DNA of 38,597 bases from JAHJGG01 sp041658785 (GTDB lineage: Bacteria > Patescibacteriota > Patescibacteriia > Magasanikbacterales > UBA922), in assembly GCA_041658785.1 (NCBI GenBank), contig JBAZZL010000007.1, forward strand, positions 1 through 38,597, read 5' to 3'. Of this stretch, positions 30,888 through 38,409 are shown piece after piece (the stretch's first letter is position 1; each line of letters opens with the position of its first letter). The notes beneath the pieces are model-generated. The model ran no database searches and was not told the origin of the DNA. It saw only the letters and a list, made by a program, of their open reading frames with translations. A program made the translations under genes and the position numbers.

Positions 30888-33800
30888 TTAACTTGTTAAA
30901 TACTCCGAAAGAATAATCTCTCGCTTGCCAAAGTGATCGGTGGTCGTTTCGGCATAATGGCCTTCAAGTAGCCGAGGTGAGATGTGGCTCTGCAAAACAG
31001 AGAGAATTTTTCGCGGATTAACGCCTTCCTTAATTTCCTTATTGAGAGCTTGAAGGGTTACTCTCGTTGTTTGTTTCGGCAGACCGCCCTCCTCAAGCTG
31101 GGCGATAACCTTTTTGAAATATAGGTCTTGATCCTCGGTGAATTGCCGGAGATCTTTCATGGTCGCTTTGAGTATCCGCAGAATTTGCGTGGCGCTGTCC
31201 CGGCCGCCTCGCATTTTTACGGCCGGCAACTCTTCGGTGGTGGCGAATATAAACGCCTTTTTGTTCTGCTCAAGCAAGCCATAGAACCCCTTGTCTATTT
31301 TCTGCTGTTCAGCGTCTTTTGGTGCTTCCAGTCTTTTGGCCGCAGTGATGAAGTCCAGCTCTTGAGACTCGGCAGAGGAAGCCACAAAGAATTTCTGCAC
31401 TTTGCCACGGCGGAAATAAGTCACCAACTGACCGGCATTGGCTTTATCAGTTTTGGCGGTCCGGGCTTTCTTTGGGAGATGTTTGATTTTTTCAAAAGTG
31501 TCCGGTTCTTTGTCTCTGATATTTTTAATGGCATGAAGATATTTGAGCTCGCTTTCCTCGCTCTCGTCCTCGCCCGTAAGAATTTCTTTGGAAGTTAAGC
31601 GACTGAACAATTCATGAGAGCCGATTGGTTCGTTTTCAGTAAGCAGATGCGCGTCGCCGCCAAGCAAGGAAAGGAACGCGTTAATTTTTGCCTCGGCCGC
31701 TTCCCGGAGTTTGATTTGATCGTTGGCTTGCTTGGTTGGGAAAAAGTTAAAAGTATAGATTTTATCAAATTTGGTATCAACGCGGTTAATCCGACCGACT
31801 CTTTGCATCATGCGGGTCGGATTCCAAGGGAGATCGTAGTTTACTACCACGTTGGAACGGTGCAGGTTTACGCCTTCTGCCAATATTTCAGTGCAAATGA
31901 GAATGCGAAAATCGTCTTTGGGAAACCGCGCTCTGGCATCAAAATTTTCAATAACTTGCTCCCGAACCAAGGCGCTGGAACCTCCGGTAAAACAAAGCGC
32001 TTCATTTGGAAATTTAGAATCAATGTTTTTAACGAGATATTCGGCTGTTTCTTTTGATTCGGTAAAAATAATGAGCTTGCTCTTTTTGAGGATTGGATTG
32101 GTGGAGAGTTTATCTATAAAAGCTAAAAGCTTCGGGTCTCGATTAACACCAGCCCACATCCGGTTAATTTCTTTCAAGATATCCAAATCGCTTTGCAAAT
32201 CTTTTTTGAAATCATCCCTAAATTCTTTGCTCGGCAATTTTTCCGCCTTGCCTTCGTTAATTAAAGTCTCAACCGCATCGTCATTGTCATCGGCCAGAAG
32301 CTCAAAGATTTTGTTGGTGTATTTTTTGCTAACATAGACATTGCCATTATCCACTTCGGAAATAAACGACTCATAGGAATGGATAAAGCGGCCGAGAGAA
32401 TTGCGGAAAGCGTGGAAGCTTGATTCAAGACGCTTAATGAGCAAAATTTTCATAAATTTGCCCATGTTGCGCTGTGCCAATTCTTCCGGCTGGCTGACCG
32501 CGCCCTTATAGTAAAGAATCGGGGTGTAACGGGCGTATTTGAATTTTTTGGCAATCAATTCAATGGTCTTGGTAAAAACGACATCCTCCTCGTCATTAAG
32601 CTCATAAAAAGCCGCTTCCGGTTTCTCCACATCCGGAAACCGCAGTTTTTGGGAAGCCAAGTCCTCGGCAAAGTATCTTGTGATTTCTGTCCGAGTCCGA
32701 CGCACCATCAAATATTTAAGAACTTTTTCGCGGATATCACGAGAGTTTTCTTTTGTGGTTGTTAAGTACTCAGGTTTATCACGAAGACGATCAAGACCAT
32801 CAAGCCTTTTGGTCAAAGCATTAAAATATCGCTCAATATCGGGTAAATTTGGAATTGTGCTCTTCCTGGCTTTTTGGAAAAGTTTAATCTGGCTCAAAAT
32901 ATCTTTTGGCGAGTTGTTATAGGGAGTAGCGGTAACAAGAATTACTTTTTTGCCACGACAAATCTCCGCCAGCTTTTCGTAGGTGGGGTTATTCTCGGTT
33001 CGGAAATGGTGTGCCTCATCTACGAATACATGGCTGTACTGTTCAACGCCGTCTTTGATGATCTTGTCGAGTTCACCAATGGATCGGAAAGTGGCTGGCA
33101 CATTAAAGTCCCGGAACACATTTGGCCACGAGCCAGGATTGGCTTTATCCAAAAGCCCGGGCGGCGTGATCACAAGAATTCTGCCTTCGTTTATAAGCTG
33201 ACCGGCAAGCATGGCCGAGATATAGGTTTTACCAAGGCCGACAACGTCGGAAATAAAGACACCGCCGTACTCATCAAGAATTTTTTTCGCGTTAAGTACC
33301 GCCTGTTCCTGATATTCAAGTTTTTTGAACTCAACTGGCAAGTATTTTATATACATCTCGTCATGCTGACCCAAATCGTCCTTGAAATATTCATACAGAA
33401 ATTTGAGATAAAGCTCATAGGGAGTAATGGTATCGTTCAGCCATGTTTTTGTCCGGATCGTTTCGACATATTTCTGGCTGACATCAACCGAATCTTTCCA
33501 GAGCTCTTCGAATTTGGCCAAAGCGAAATCGTAGTCAGCTCGATTTTTAAGCTCAACGTTGAATTCCAAGTTATCCATTAAGCCGGCTTGCGTAAAATTG
33601 CTTGAACCGGTAATAACTCGACCCTTGTCCCTATCGCCTTCGCCAAAAGTCATAATATAAACTTTGGCGTGAATTTTTTCTGACGGGTATGCTCGGATTT
33701 CCAGCTTGCCGCTTTTGATCCAATCAATAAAAGTGTAAATGCCGCCTTCTGTATTTTCGCTGTCCTCGGCATCCTCCATTTCTTTCTCAACAATCTCGCC

Positions 33801-34097
33801 AAGTTTTTCTTTTGTTTCCGCGCTTGAAAACTGCAAAGCTGATTGTTCAGCAGATTTCGTTTTCTGCATTAAGTCATAAGTTTGCGGATTAGTGCTGATA
33901 CCAATGAGGATTCTGACTTTATCAGTTTTCTCAAGAGATTTGTAAACAGCATGAAAACCGCTAGCGTAAAAATAGCCAACCAAACAATCAAAGAATTTTG
34001 TATCCTTGATTAAGACCTCAAATCTCTCTTTGAGATTCTGGCCTTTCTCGTTTGTGATAAATGTTAGGTCTGAATTTTTGGCGATTTCCTTTGGCAT
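30888..34097 (-). CDS. PLD-nuclease/SNF2-type helicase fusion
   Basis: The protein has 1069 residues. The N-terminal phospholipase-D-like domain has FDCLVGYFYASGFH and the HKD half-motif HAKVYIMTFGEGD, then GRVITGSSNFTQAGL (about residues 143-170). Such domains are often DNA nucleases. The superfamily 2 helicase core follows: SDVVGLGKTYISAMLAGQL (Walker A, about 286), VFVDEAHHFR (DEAH, about 358), LVTATPYNNSP (motif III), LICTEILAEGVNLHRSNVV (motif V) and PWNPTRMMQRVGRINR (motif VI, about 765). The last 230 residues are basic and unassigned. It is probably the translocase-nuclease of the system. The gaps to its neighbours are 4 bp and 11 bp. Confidence 0.88.
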   Translation of the reverse strand: MPKEIAKNSDLTFITNEKGQNLKERFEVLIKDTKFFDCLVGYFYASGFHAVYKSLEKTDKVRILIGISTNPQTYDLMQKTKSAEQSALQFSSAETKEKLGEIVEKEMEDAEDSENTEGGIYTFIDWIKSGKLEIRAYPSEKIHAKVYIMTFGEGDRDKGRVITGSSNFTQAGLMDNLEFNVELKNRADYDFALAKFEELWKDSVDVSQKYVETIRTKTWLNDTITPYELYLKFLYEYFKDDLGQHDEMYIKYLPVEFKKLEYQEQAVLNAKKILDEYGGVFISDVVGLGKTYISAMLAGQLINEGRILVITPPGLLDKANPGSWPNVFRDFNVPATFRSIGELDKIIKDGVEQYSHVFVDEAHHFRTENNPTYEKLAEICRGKKVILVTATPYNNSPKDILSQIKLFQKARKSTIPNLPDIERYFNALTKRLDGLDRLRDKPEYLTTTKENSRDIREKVLKYLMVRRTRTEITRYFAEDLASQKLRFPDVEKPEAAFYELNDEEDVVFTKTIELIAKKFKYARYTPILYYKGAVSQPEELAQRNMGKFMKILLIKRLESSFHAFRNSLGRFIHSYESFISEVDNGNVYVSKKYTNKIFELLADDNDDAVETLINEGKAEKLPSKEFRDDFKKDLQSDLDILKEINRMWAGVNRDPKLLAFIDKLSTNPILKKSKLIIFTESKETAEYLVKNIDSKFPNEALCFTGGSSALVREQVIENFDARARFPKDDFRILICTEILAEGVNLHRSNVVVNYDLPWNPTRMMQRVGRINRVDTKFDKIYTFNFFPTKQANDQIKLREAAEAKINAFLSLLGGDAHLLTENEPIGSHELFSRLTSKEILTGEDESEESELKYLHAIKNIRDKEPDTFEKIKHLPKKARTAKTDKANAGQLVTYFRRGKVQKFFVASSAESQELDFITAAKRLEAPKDAEQQKIDKGFYGLLEQNKKAFIFATTEELPAVKMRGGRDSATQILRILKATMKDLRQFTEDQDLYFKKVIAQLEEGGLPKQTTRVTLQALNKEIKEGVNPRKILSVLQSHISPRLLEGHYAETTTDHFGKREIILSEYLTS

Positions 34098-34101
34098 AGT
34101 T

Positions 34102-34557
34102 TTATCTTTCCCCGTTTAATAACTTCTCGAATGCTTCGAGATTACCCATGGCATCATGCACGGGATTATGATCGTGCGCCGTAACTCGCAACTTTTTCCA
34201 TGCGCTTGCGTCCGTGAAGTCACCAACAAGTCCGGCGTAAAAATCGCCAATCCTTCTTGCCGAATGACCAAATGGATTTCTGCCAAGAAACAGATGGAAG
34301 TAATAGTTTATGAATTGCCAGTCGTAAGCCGGATTGTCGCTAACGAATAGCGGTCTGAATTCCTTCTCTGTAACGGATAAAATCCATTTATCGAAATTTT
34401 CAAATGTTTCTTTTGTTGCCCCTATTCCGTGAAATGTCTGTCTTGAAGGATAAGCGACTGCGCCAAATTCAAACGACACCGAATCATTTAATGTCGGCGC
34501 GGGCCCGTGTCCTTCGCAATCCACGAATATTAAGTTTTTTATTTCGCCATCAGCCAT
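34102..34557 (-). CDS. DEDDh 3'-5' exonuclease-like protein
   Basis: The 151 residues fit a minimal DnaQ/RNase T fold. Exo I is FVDCEG with D13 and E15, exo II lies in SDNPAYDWQFINYYF (D79), and exo III is HDHNPVHDAMGNLEAF with H130 and D135 in the HxxxxD arrangement. All four acidic positions and the His appear present, so it should be active on DNA or RNA ends. It lies 4 bp after the ATPase gene and 4 bp before the PLD-helicase gene. This is unusual company for this fold and suggests a nucleic-acid-degrading role in the same system. Confidence 0.78.
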   Translation of the reverse strand: MADGEIKNLIFVDCEGHGPAPTLNDSVSFEFGAVAYPSRQTFHGIGATKETFENFDKWILSVTEKEFRPLFVSDNPAYDWQFINYYFHLFLGRNPFGHSARRIGDFYAGLVGDFTDASAWKKLRVTAHDHNPVHDAMGNLEAFEKLLNGER

Positions 34558-34561
34558 AAAT

Positions 34562-35863
34562 TTATTTTGATTCCATCGGAATTTCCAACAACCACTCCCA
34601 TAACGGCTTAAGTTGTATCACGTTGCCGTCTTTTTTTACTTCTCGTTTTTCATCCCATGTGAGCACGGTCAATTTTTTGACTTTCAGCTCATCACTTGCT
34701 TCAAATAATGCTTTTGTTTCTCTCTGCTCCACATCAGGCTTCGTCAGGTCATAGCAGACTTGTATAAGCTCGCTCACTTCTATACCTTTCTTCACAACAA
34801 AATCCACCTCGCGATCATTTCGGGTCTTATAATAAAATAACTCTCTGTTGGGCTTAACTCCCCATTTAACGAGTTCGGTAAAGACAAGGTTTTCCATCAG
34901 CTTTCCTTTGTCGGGTGAATGATGAATTGCTTTTGCGCTGACAAAACCGTTGTCTACTGCGTAAACTTTCCGGGGAGACTTTATACGTTGTAGTGATTTT
35001 GGCGAGTATCGAAGCAAAGAAAAAATCAAATATGCTTCTTCAAGATAATCTATATATTTTTCTACAGTGGTGACGCTCTTTAAATTTAATGCTTCGAGCA
35101 ATTTGCGTACTGTATACAGGTTGGCAAAATTATTTATCAAATGGACGGCCAGGTTCCCTATTTGGGTCGAGAATTTAACCTTATGTCTTTTGACTACATC
35201 CTTGAAAAGTGATGCGTCAAGAAGAACGTCGAGGTAATCTTTGGGGTCAACATTGTTTACTGCTACTTCAGGAAATCCGCCATTGAGCAAATAGTTTTCC
35301 ATCAAATTCAAAAGTTCTCCACGTTGCTGTGGCAATGAAGCATATTCCTGATGTATCTGAAATTTCTTTGCCCGCAAGAATTCATTGAAATCAAACGGTA
35401 ATATTTCTATTGGAATATGTCTGCCCGTAAGATGTGTGGCAAGTTCTTTTGAAAGTAACTGTGCATTAGATCCAGTGAGCACAAGATTATACCCGATTCG
35501 ATGTAAACGATTAGCAAAGAGTTCCCAACTTGGTAGGTTTTGTATCTCATCAAACAAAATAGTTTTTACATCTCCACCATAAGCGGCATGTAATTCTTTC
35601 ATCAGTTCGTCTGTAGATATGCCACCAATACTCGATAATACTTCATCATCAAAATTGAAATACATAAACGGACGATCCTTCAAAAGCATCAACGAATAGA
35701 CTGATTTGCCTGCTCGGCGCGGTCCCAAGACTACTTTTATCAAATTCGAATCCAGCCATTTCTTGCCAAATGGTTCCTTGGTTCGATCTATATACGAAAG
35801 AGTCAGAAGTTGCTCTTTTTGCAATTTTTGACTGGAAACTACATCTTTTGGCTTATTTTGCAT
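34562..35863 (-). CDS. AAA ATPase with DUF4143 C-terminus, first gene of the accessory operon
   Basis: The 433-residue protein belongs to the AAA_14/DUF4143 group. Walker A is LGPRRAGKSVYSLML (about residues 46-60), Walker B is TILFDEIQNLPSW, and sensor 1 is NLVLTGSNAQLLS, followed by GRHIPIEILPFDFNEFL. The C-terminal DUF4143 part ends with ELFYYKTRNDREVDFVVKKG, a nuclease-like strand pattern. Members occur singly in many genomes with unknown function, so its membership in the system rests on position: it is promoter-proximal and 4 bp from the exonuclease gene. The promoter directly upstream overlaps a palindromic operator. Confidence 0.85.
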   Translation of the reverse strand: MQNKPKDVVSSQKLQKEQLLTLSYIDRTKEPFGKKWLDSNLIKVVLGPRRAGKSVYSLMLLKDRPFMYFNFDDEVLSSIGGISTDELMKELHAAYGGDVKTILFDEIQNLPSWELFANRLHRIGYNLVLTGSNAQLLSKELATHLTGRHIPIEILPFDFNEFLRAKKFQIHQEYASLPQQRGELLNLMENYLLNGGFPEVAVNNVDPKDYLDVLLDASLFKDVVKRHKVKFSTQIGNLAVHLINNFANLYTVRKLLEALNLKSVTTVEKYIDYLEEAYLIFSLLRYSPKSLQRIKSPRKVYAVDNGFVSAKAIHHSPDKGKLMENLVFTELVKWGVKPNRELFYYKTRNDREVDFVVKKGIEVSELIQVCYDLTKPDVEQRETKALFEASDELKVKKLTVLTWDEKREVKKDGNVIQLKPLWEWLLEIPMESK

Positions 35864-35900
35864 ATTATTTTACTTCTAGTGGACAGAATAGGTTGTTTTT

Positions 35901-35925
35901 GTCCAGTACAAGTAGTATACTGGAC
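35901..35925. promoter_or_regulatory. Palindromic operator over the -10 box
   Basis: Perfect 8-bp arms GTCCAGTA and TACTGGAC are separated by 9 bp. The dyad covers the -10 box and predicted start, which is the place for a repressor. A further TGGACA half-site lies at about 35880-35885 in the leader. The regulator is unknown; RhuM is one candidate. Confidence 0.55.
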
Positions 35926-35942
35926 AGGATTGGGGAAGTCAA
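35914..35942 (-). promoter_or_regulatory. Promoter of the accessory operon
   Basis: TTGACT (35942-35937), a 17-nt spacer and TATACT (35919-35914) give a strong sigma70-type promoter with a predicted start near 35907, about 44 nt before the first ATG. Its -10 box lies inside the palindrome at 35901-35925. Confidence 0.75.
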
Positions 35943-35960
35943 CCAACTTACAACTCGGCG

Positions 35961-35996
35961 TTTCGCGAATAGTACAAAAGCGTACCATTCGCGAAA
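35961..35996. repeat. 15-bp inverted repeat upstream of the accessory promoter
   Basis: TTTCGCGAATAGTAC and GTACCATTCGCGAAA pair with one mismatch around a 6-nt loop. It lies about 20 bp upstream of the -35 box. It could be a regulator site or a dispersed element. The rest of 35997-36420 holds the repeat and terminator listed separately and nothing else I recognise. Confidence 0.6.
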
Positions 35997-36153
35997 TACC
36001 ACTTAAATTGCTTAATTTTCTTGGAGTTAAGCAAATCGTCCCACGTTCTCAAATTTGGTTTTACGGCTCGCCTCGGTCGCAACGGGTGGCAAAACTCTTA
36101 CCCTCGGAGCAAAGCTCGCCACAAGGGCAACAAAAGGCAAATTCGGGGTAACA

Positions 36154-36184
36154 CCCGCCTTCGCCAAGGCTTCGGACGGGCAAG
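36154..36184. repeat. CCGCCTTCGCC palindromic element, intergenic copy
   Basis: CACCCGCCTTCGCCAAGG then CTTCGGACGGGCAAGC: the same family as the in-frame element at 27815-27856. Confidence 0.7.
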
Positions 36185-36185
36185 C

Positions 36186-36206
36186 AAAAACCGCCTTTCG
36201 GGCGGT
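36186..36206 (-). terminator. Orphan intrinsic terminator (minus strand)
   Basis: On the minus strand, ACCGCC-CGAAA-GGCGGT followed by TTTT. No gene is recognised directly upstream on that strand (36207-36420), so it may end antisense read-through or an unannotated short RNA. Confidence 0.6.
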
Positions 36207-36364
36207 CTTGATTTAAATCGTGGCAACCGGTACTTTCGAATGTCGTCCTCTCTTGTGTGGTTCGAACTTCAGCGGACAGATGATCATTTGAAACTTTAAC
36301 CCTTTATTCGTGTATGTGGCTACTAAAACTTTTTGTTTTTTCTTCGCCACAAAATTATTTTAAT

Positions 36365-36393
36365 TTGACTCTAATACTAAAAGATGATAGTTT
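36365..36393 (+). promoter_or_regulatory. Possible promoter of the 115-residue membrane protein gene
   Basis: TTGACT (36365-36370), a 17-nt spacer and TAGTTT (36388-36393). The -35 is good and the -10 weak. It lies about 28 nt before the start codon. Confidence 0.45.
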
Positions 36394-36420
36394 TAACATA
36401 AACCCAAACTTTGGAGTAGA

Positions 36421-36768
36421 ATGATGCGCGAAAGAATCATCAAGCTGTCTGACCTCATTCAAGGCGCTGGCCCGGTAGCGACGCTGTTCCTGGCCTTCGT
36501 AGCGGTTGTGAGTCTCGTCTTCTTCCCAGAACCGATGACGCTGGTGTTCACCTGTCTTTGGCTCATGGCCATTAACGCCACCCTGGCCGCCACCGCGCTT
36601 CCAGAGGTGTTTGACCCGCAGTCCACCCCTACCATCATGATCAAAGAGATGCGGAGAGCCTTATTATCAACGCTCGCCTTCTCGCTCCTTTCTCCAATCA
36701 TCGTCCCCGCTTTCTTCCTGGCGCTAACATCCAGGAGAGTGAGAGCGTTGAGAAAAAAAAGTGGGTAG
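36421..36768 (+). CDS. Small two-helix membrane protein, function unknown
   Basis: I do not recognise a family. The 115 residues hold a basic N-terminus (MMRERIIKLSD), hydrophobic segments at about 18-60 (GPVATLFLAFVAVVSLVFF and TLVFTCLWLMAINATLAATA) and 80-103 (LLSTLAFSLLSPIIVPAFFL), and a basic tail (TSRRVRALRKKSG). A Shine-Dalgarno GGAG (36413-36416) fits either of the two tandem ATGs, best the second. A strong terminator follows. The coding sequence is visibly richer in G+C than its surroundings, with many C-ending codons, and it lies on the opposite strand to most genes. Both are signs of recent acquisition. Confidence 0.65.
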   Translation: MMRERIIKLSDLIQGAGPVATLFLAFVAVVSLVFFPEPMTLVFTCLWLMAINATLAATALPEVFDPQSTPTIMIKEMRRALLSTLAFSLLSPIIVPAFFLALTSRRVRALRKKSG

Positions 36769-36771
36769 GAG

Positions 36772-36835
36772 GGAACCGCCCGCCACCCCGCGATCGAGCC
36801 CTAGAGCTTGGTCCGGTGGCGGGTTCCTTCATTTT
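36772..36835 (+). terminator. Intrinsic terminator of the 115-residue gene
   Basis: GGAACC and CGCCACC on the left pair with GGTGGCG and GGTTCC on the right, with a 3-nt bulge and a loop of about 27 nt. TTCATTTTTAT follows. It starts 4 nt after the stop codon. Confidence 0.72.
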
Positions 36836-36896
36836 TATATTCTATTTGACAAACTATCAACCGTTATAATTTTATCTAAAAACACCGAAAAAATCA

Positions 36897-36926
36897 AATC
36901 CTCCGGCTTTCACCGGAGGATTTTTT
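36897..36926. terminator. Bidirectional intrinsic terminator
   Basis: A 10-bp stem AATCCTCCGG/CCGGAGGATT with a 6-nt loop has a T-run on the plus strand (to 36926) and a T-rich run on the minus strand (36894-36887). It ends the zinc-ribbon gene on the minus strand, 15 nt after its stop, and any plus-strand read-through. Confidence 0.85.
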
Positions 36927-36940
36927 CGTTCAACTGTAGT

Positions 36941-37255
36941 CTAACTGTCTCGGCGCGCTTGCATGCAGTCGCGGCAGTAAATCGGTTTGCCAGCAGTCGG
37001 CTGGAATGGCAGTTGGGTAATTTTGGTACCGCACTGCGCGCAATCTACATCAACATCAAACATCTGGCGAGGACCGCGGCTCATGCCGCCTCCGCCACTA
37101 CCGCCGCGCTTGTTATCGCGATAAGCGCGATTGCAATCTTGGCAGTATACCGGCCTGTCTCCAGAAGGTTGAAAAGGCAATTGTGAGATGTGGGTGCCGC
37201 ACTTTGCGCAGTCCAAATCCACATCATACATCTGCCTGTCTCCACTATTGTACAT
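36941..37255 (-). CDS. Tandem zinc-ribbon protein
   Basis: The 104 residues hold two near-identical zinc ribbons. The first reads YDVDLDCAKCGTHISQLPFQ ending in CQDC, and the second FDVDVDCAQCGTKITQLPFQ ending in CRDC; each is CxxC-x18-CxxC. A Gly/Arg-rich linker (GGSGGGGMSRGP) joins them. Small CxxC...CxxC ribbons of this kind are common in Patescibacteria and are presumed to bind nucleic acid or protein, but no function is established. A TATAAT (37411-37406) lies about 150 nt upstream without a well-spaced -35. It is monocistronic, with a bidirectional terminator after it. Confidence 0.8.
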   Translation of the reverse strand: MYNSGDRQMYDVDLDCAKCGTHISQLPFQPSGDRPVYCQDCNRAYRDNKRGGSGGGGMSRGPRQMFDVDVDCAQCGTKITQLPFQPTAGKPIYCRDCMQARRDS

Positions 37256-37321
37256 AAACTTTATTGCGTTTTATTCCCAAAATGTTGTTTGAGATATTGA
37301 ATTAAACGACCTCCCGTCTTC

Positions 37322-37351
37322 CTCGCCAAATCGGCGGGTGCGCCGGGTAAA
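37322..37351. repeat. CGCC-GGCGGG hairpin repeat, copy 2
   Basis: CTCGCCAAATCGGCGGGTG then CGCCGGGTAAAT resembles 15891-15925. It lies in the gap upstream of the zinc-ribbon gene. Confidence 0.6.
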
Positions 37352-37446
37352 TATTTTGGGAACTACCTTTTGCTATTTAGACAAACGTTTGTTACCCAAT
37401 TATGGATTATATCCTAGCACAAAGCTATTTGCTTGTCAAATTTTAT

Positions 37447-37560
37447 CACGACACATGACGCACGCAACACGACCGATTTTTACGATATACTATTTATGCA
37501 ACATGGCTAAATTCACACAATTCGTTATGAATCGTGCTGCGCGCCTCGTGCATCATGTCA
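37447..37560. repeat. Imperfect inverted repeat abutting the SPFH gene stop
   Basis: The left arm (CACGACACATGACGCACG, 37447 onward) and right arm (CTCGTGCATCATGTCA, ending 37560) are partly complementary around about 55 nt. The sequence style matches the perfect inverted repeat at 17738-17814. As there, it begins at the stop codon of a minus-strand gene. Confidence 0.6.
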
Positions 37561-38409
37561 TTAGAGTCCTCTAAACAACGGCACCCCGGTATTCGGATTA
37601 GTCGGCACATAAATCGTCCCTTCTCTGTCCTTCAGGCTGTTGATGTAAAGATAATTCAAATAACGCTCCGTCAGGCTCTGGTTAATAATTGTCTGGGCAT
37701 CGCGCTGTCCGGTCGCCTCAATCACTTTTCTTTCCGCTTCTTTGCGTTCTTTATCAATTTCAAAACTCTTTCTTTCTGTGTCCTGCTCGGCTTGCAGTTT
37801 TAGAGAAATACTTTCCGCCAGCTTGGCCGGCAACTGGACATGACGCAACAGCACATCTTCAAGCTCAATGCCGCGCGGATTAAGTTTCCCTTGCAAAATA
37901 TCAAAAATTTGTTTGGCTGCTTCTTGGCGCTTTTCCGAATAAATATCTTTGGCCTCATATTGCGCGATCACCTCGCGGATAATGCTTCTGATCTGCGGGC
38001 GGATAACTATTTCATCATAACCCAATCCAATATCGCGGTAAACATCCGACGCTTTTTCTTCTATTAAATGATAAAGCACGGTAAGATCCAAATCAACATT
38101 CAGGCCTTCTTTGGTTAAAGCGGAAATGATATCGCTCTCAGCTCTATTGCCCTCTCCCGGCGCGATGCTCATGGTATAATCCTGTGTCCTGATATTCATT
38201 TTAATTACTCTGACTAAAGGATTTTTGAGATGAAAGCCTGAAGATAATTCATCGTCCTTAACTTTGCCAAACAATGATTTGACGCCCGTCTCCCCTGCTT
38301 CTACCACGGTCCAAAAACTGCTGCTAAAGACCGCAATAATAAAAATAATTAAGACCAAACCAAACAATCCTCCCAATTTTCTTTTATTTTTTGAGTTTAC
38401 TACTTCCAT
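37561..38409 (-). CDS. SPFH/prohibitin-family membrane protein (HflK/HflC-like)
   Basis: SPFH proteins form membrane-attached rings that organise microdomains and modulate proteases such as FtsH. There is one N-terminal membrane helix (about residues 13-33, LFGLVLIIFIIAVFSSSFW). The SPFH domain follows (VVEAGETGVKSLFGKV, FHLKNPLVRVIKMNIRTQDY, VDLDLTVLYHLIEEKA). A long charged coiled coil comes next (KLQAEQDTERKSFEIDKERK, about 195-235), then a C-terminal tail. The length of 282 residues fits prohibitin-like members. The ATG at 38409 is used. A transposase frame runs into its start region, so its native upstream control may have been replaced. Confidence 0.88.
   Translation of the reverse strand: MEVVNSKNKRKLGGLFGLVLIIFIIAVFSSSFWTVVEAGETGVKSLFGKVKDDELSSGFHLKNPLVRVIKMNIRTQDYTMSIAPGEGNRAESDIISALTKEGLNVDLDLTVLYHLIEEKASDVYRDIGLGYDEIVIRPQIRSIIREVIAQYEAKDIYSEKRQEAAKQIFDILQGKLNPRGIELEDVLLRHVQLPAKLAESISLKLQAEQDTERKSFEIDKERKEAERKVIEATGQRDAQTIINQSLTERYLNYLYINSLKDREGTIYVPTNPNTGVPLFRGL

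Noticed and set aside
24859..35582. Many plus-strand frames of 60-235 codons across the defence operon
   Set aside because: Each is antisense to a gene with clear domains and carries no motifs of its own.
35770..36299. Plus-strand frames antisense to the ATPase 5' end and across the intergenic repeats
   Set aside because: They cover the promoter, operator and palindromes of the opposite strand and have no start signals or recognisable domains.
36846..36926. Promoter-like TTGACA and TATAAT just before the bidirectional terminator, possible tiny RNA
   Set aside because: The spacing between the boxes is 13 nt, too short for a normal promoter.
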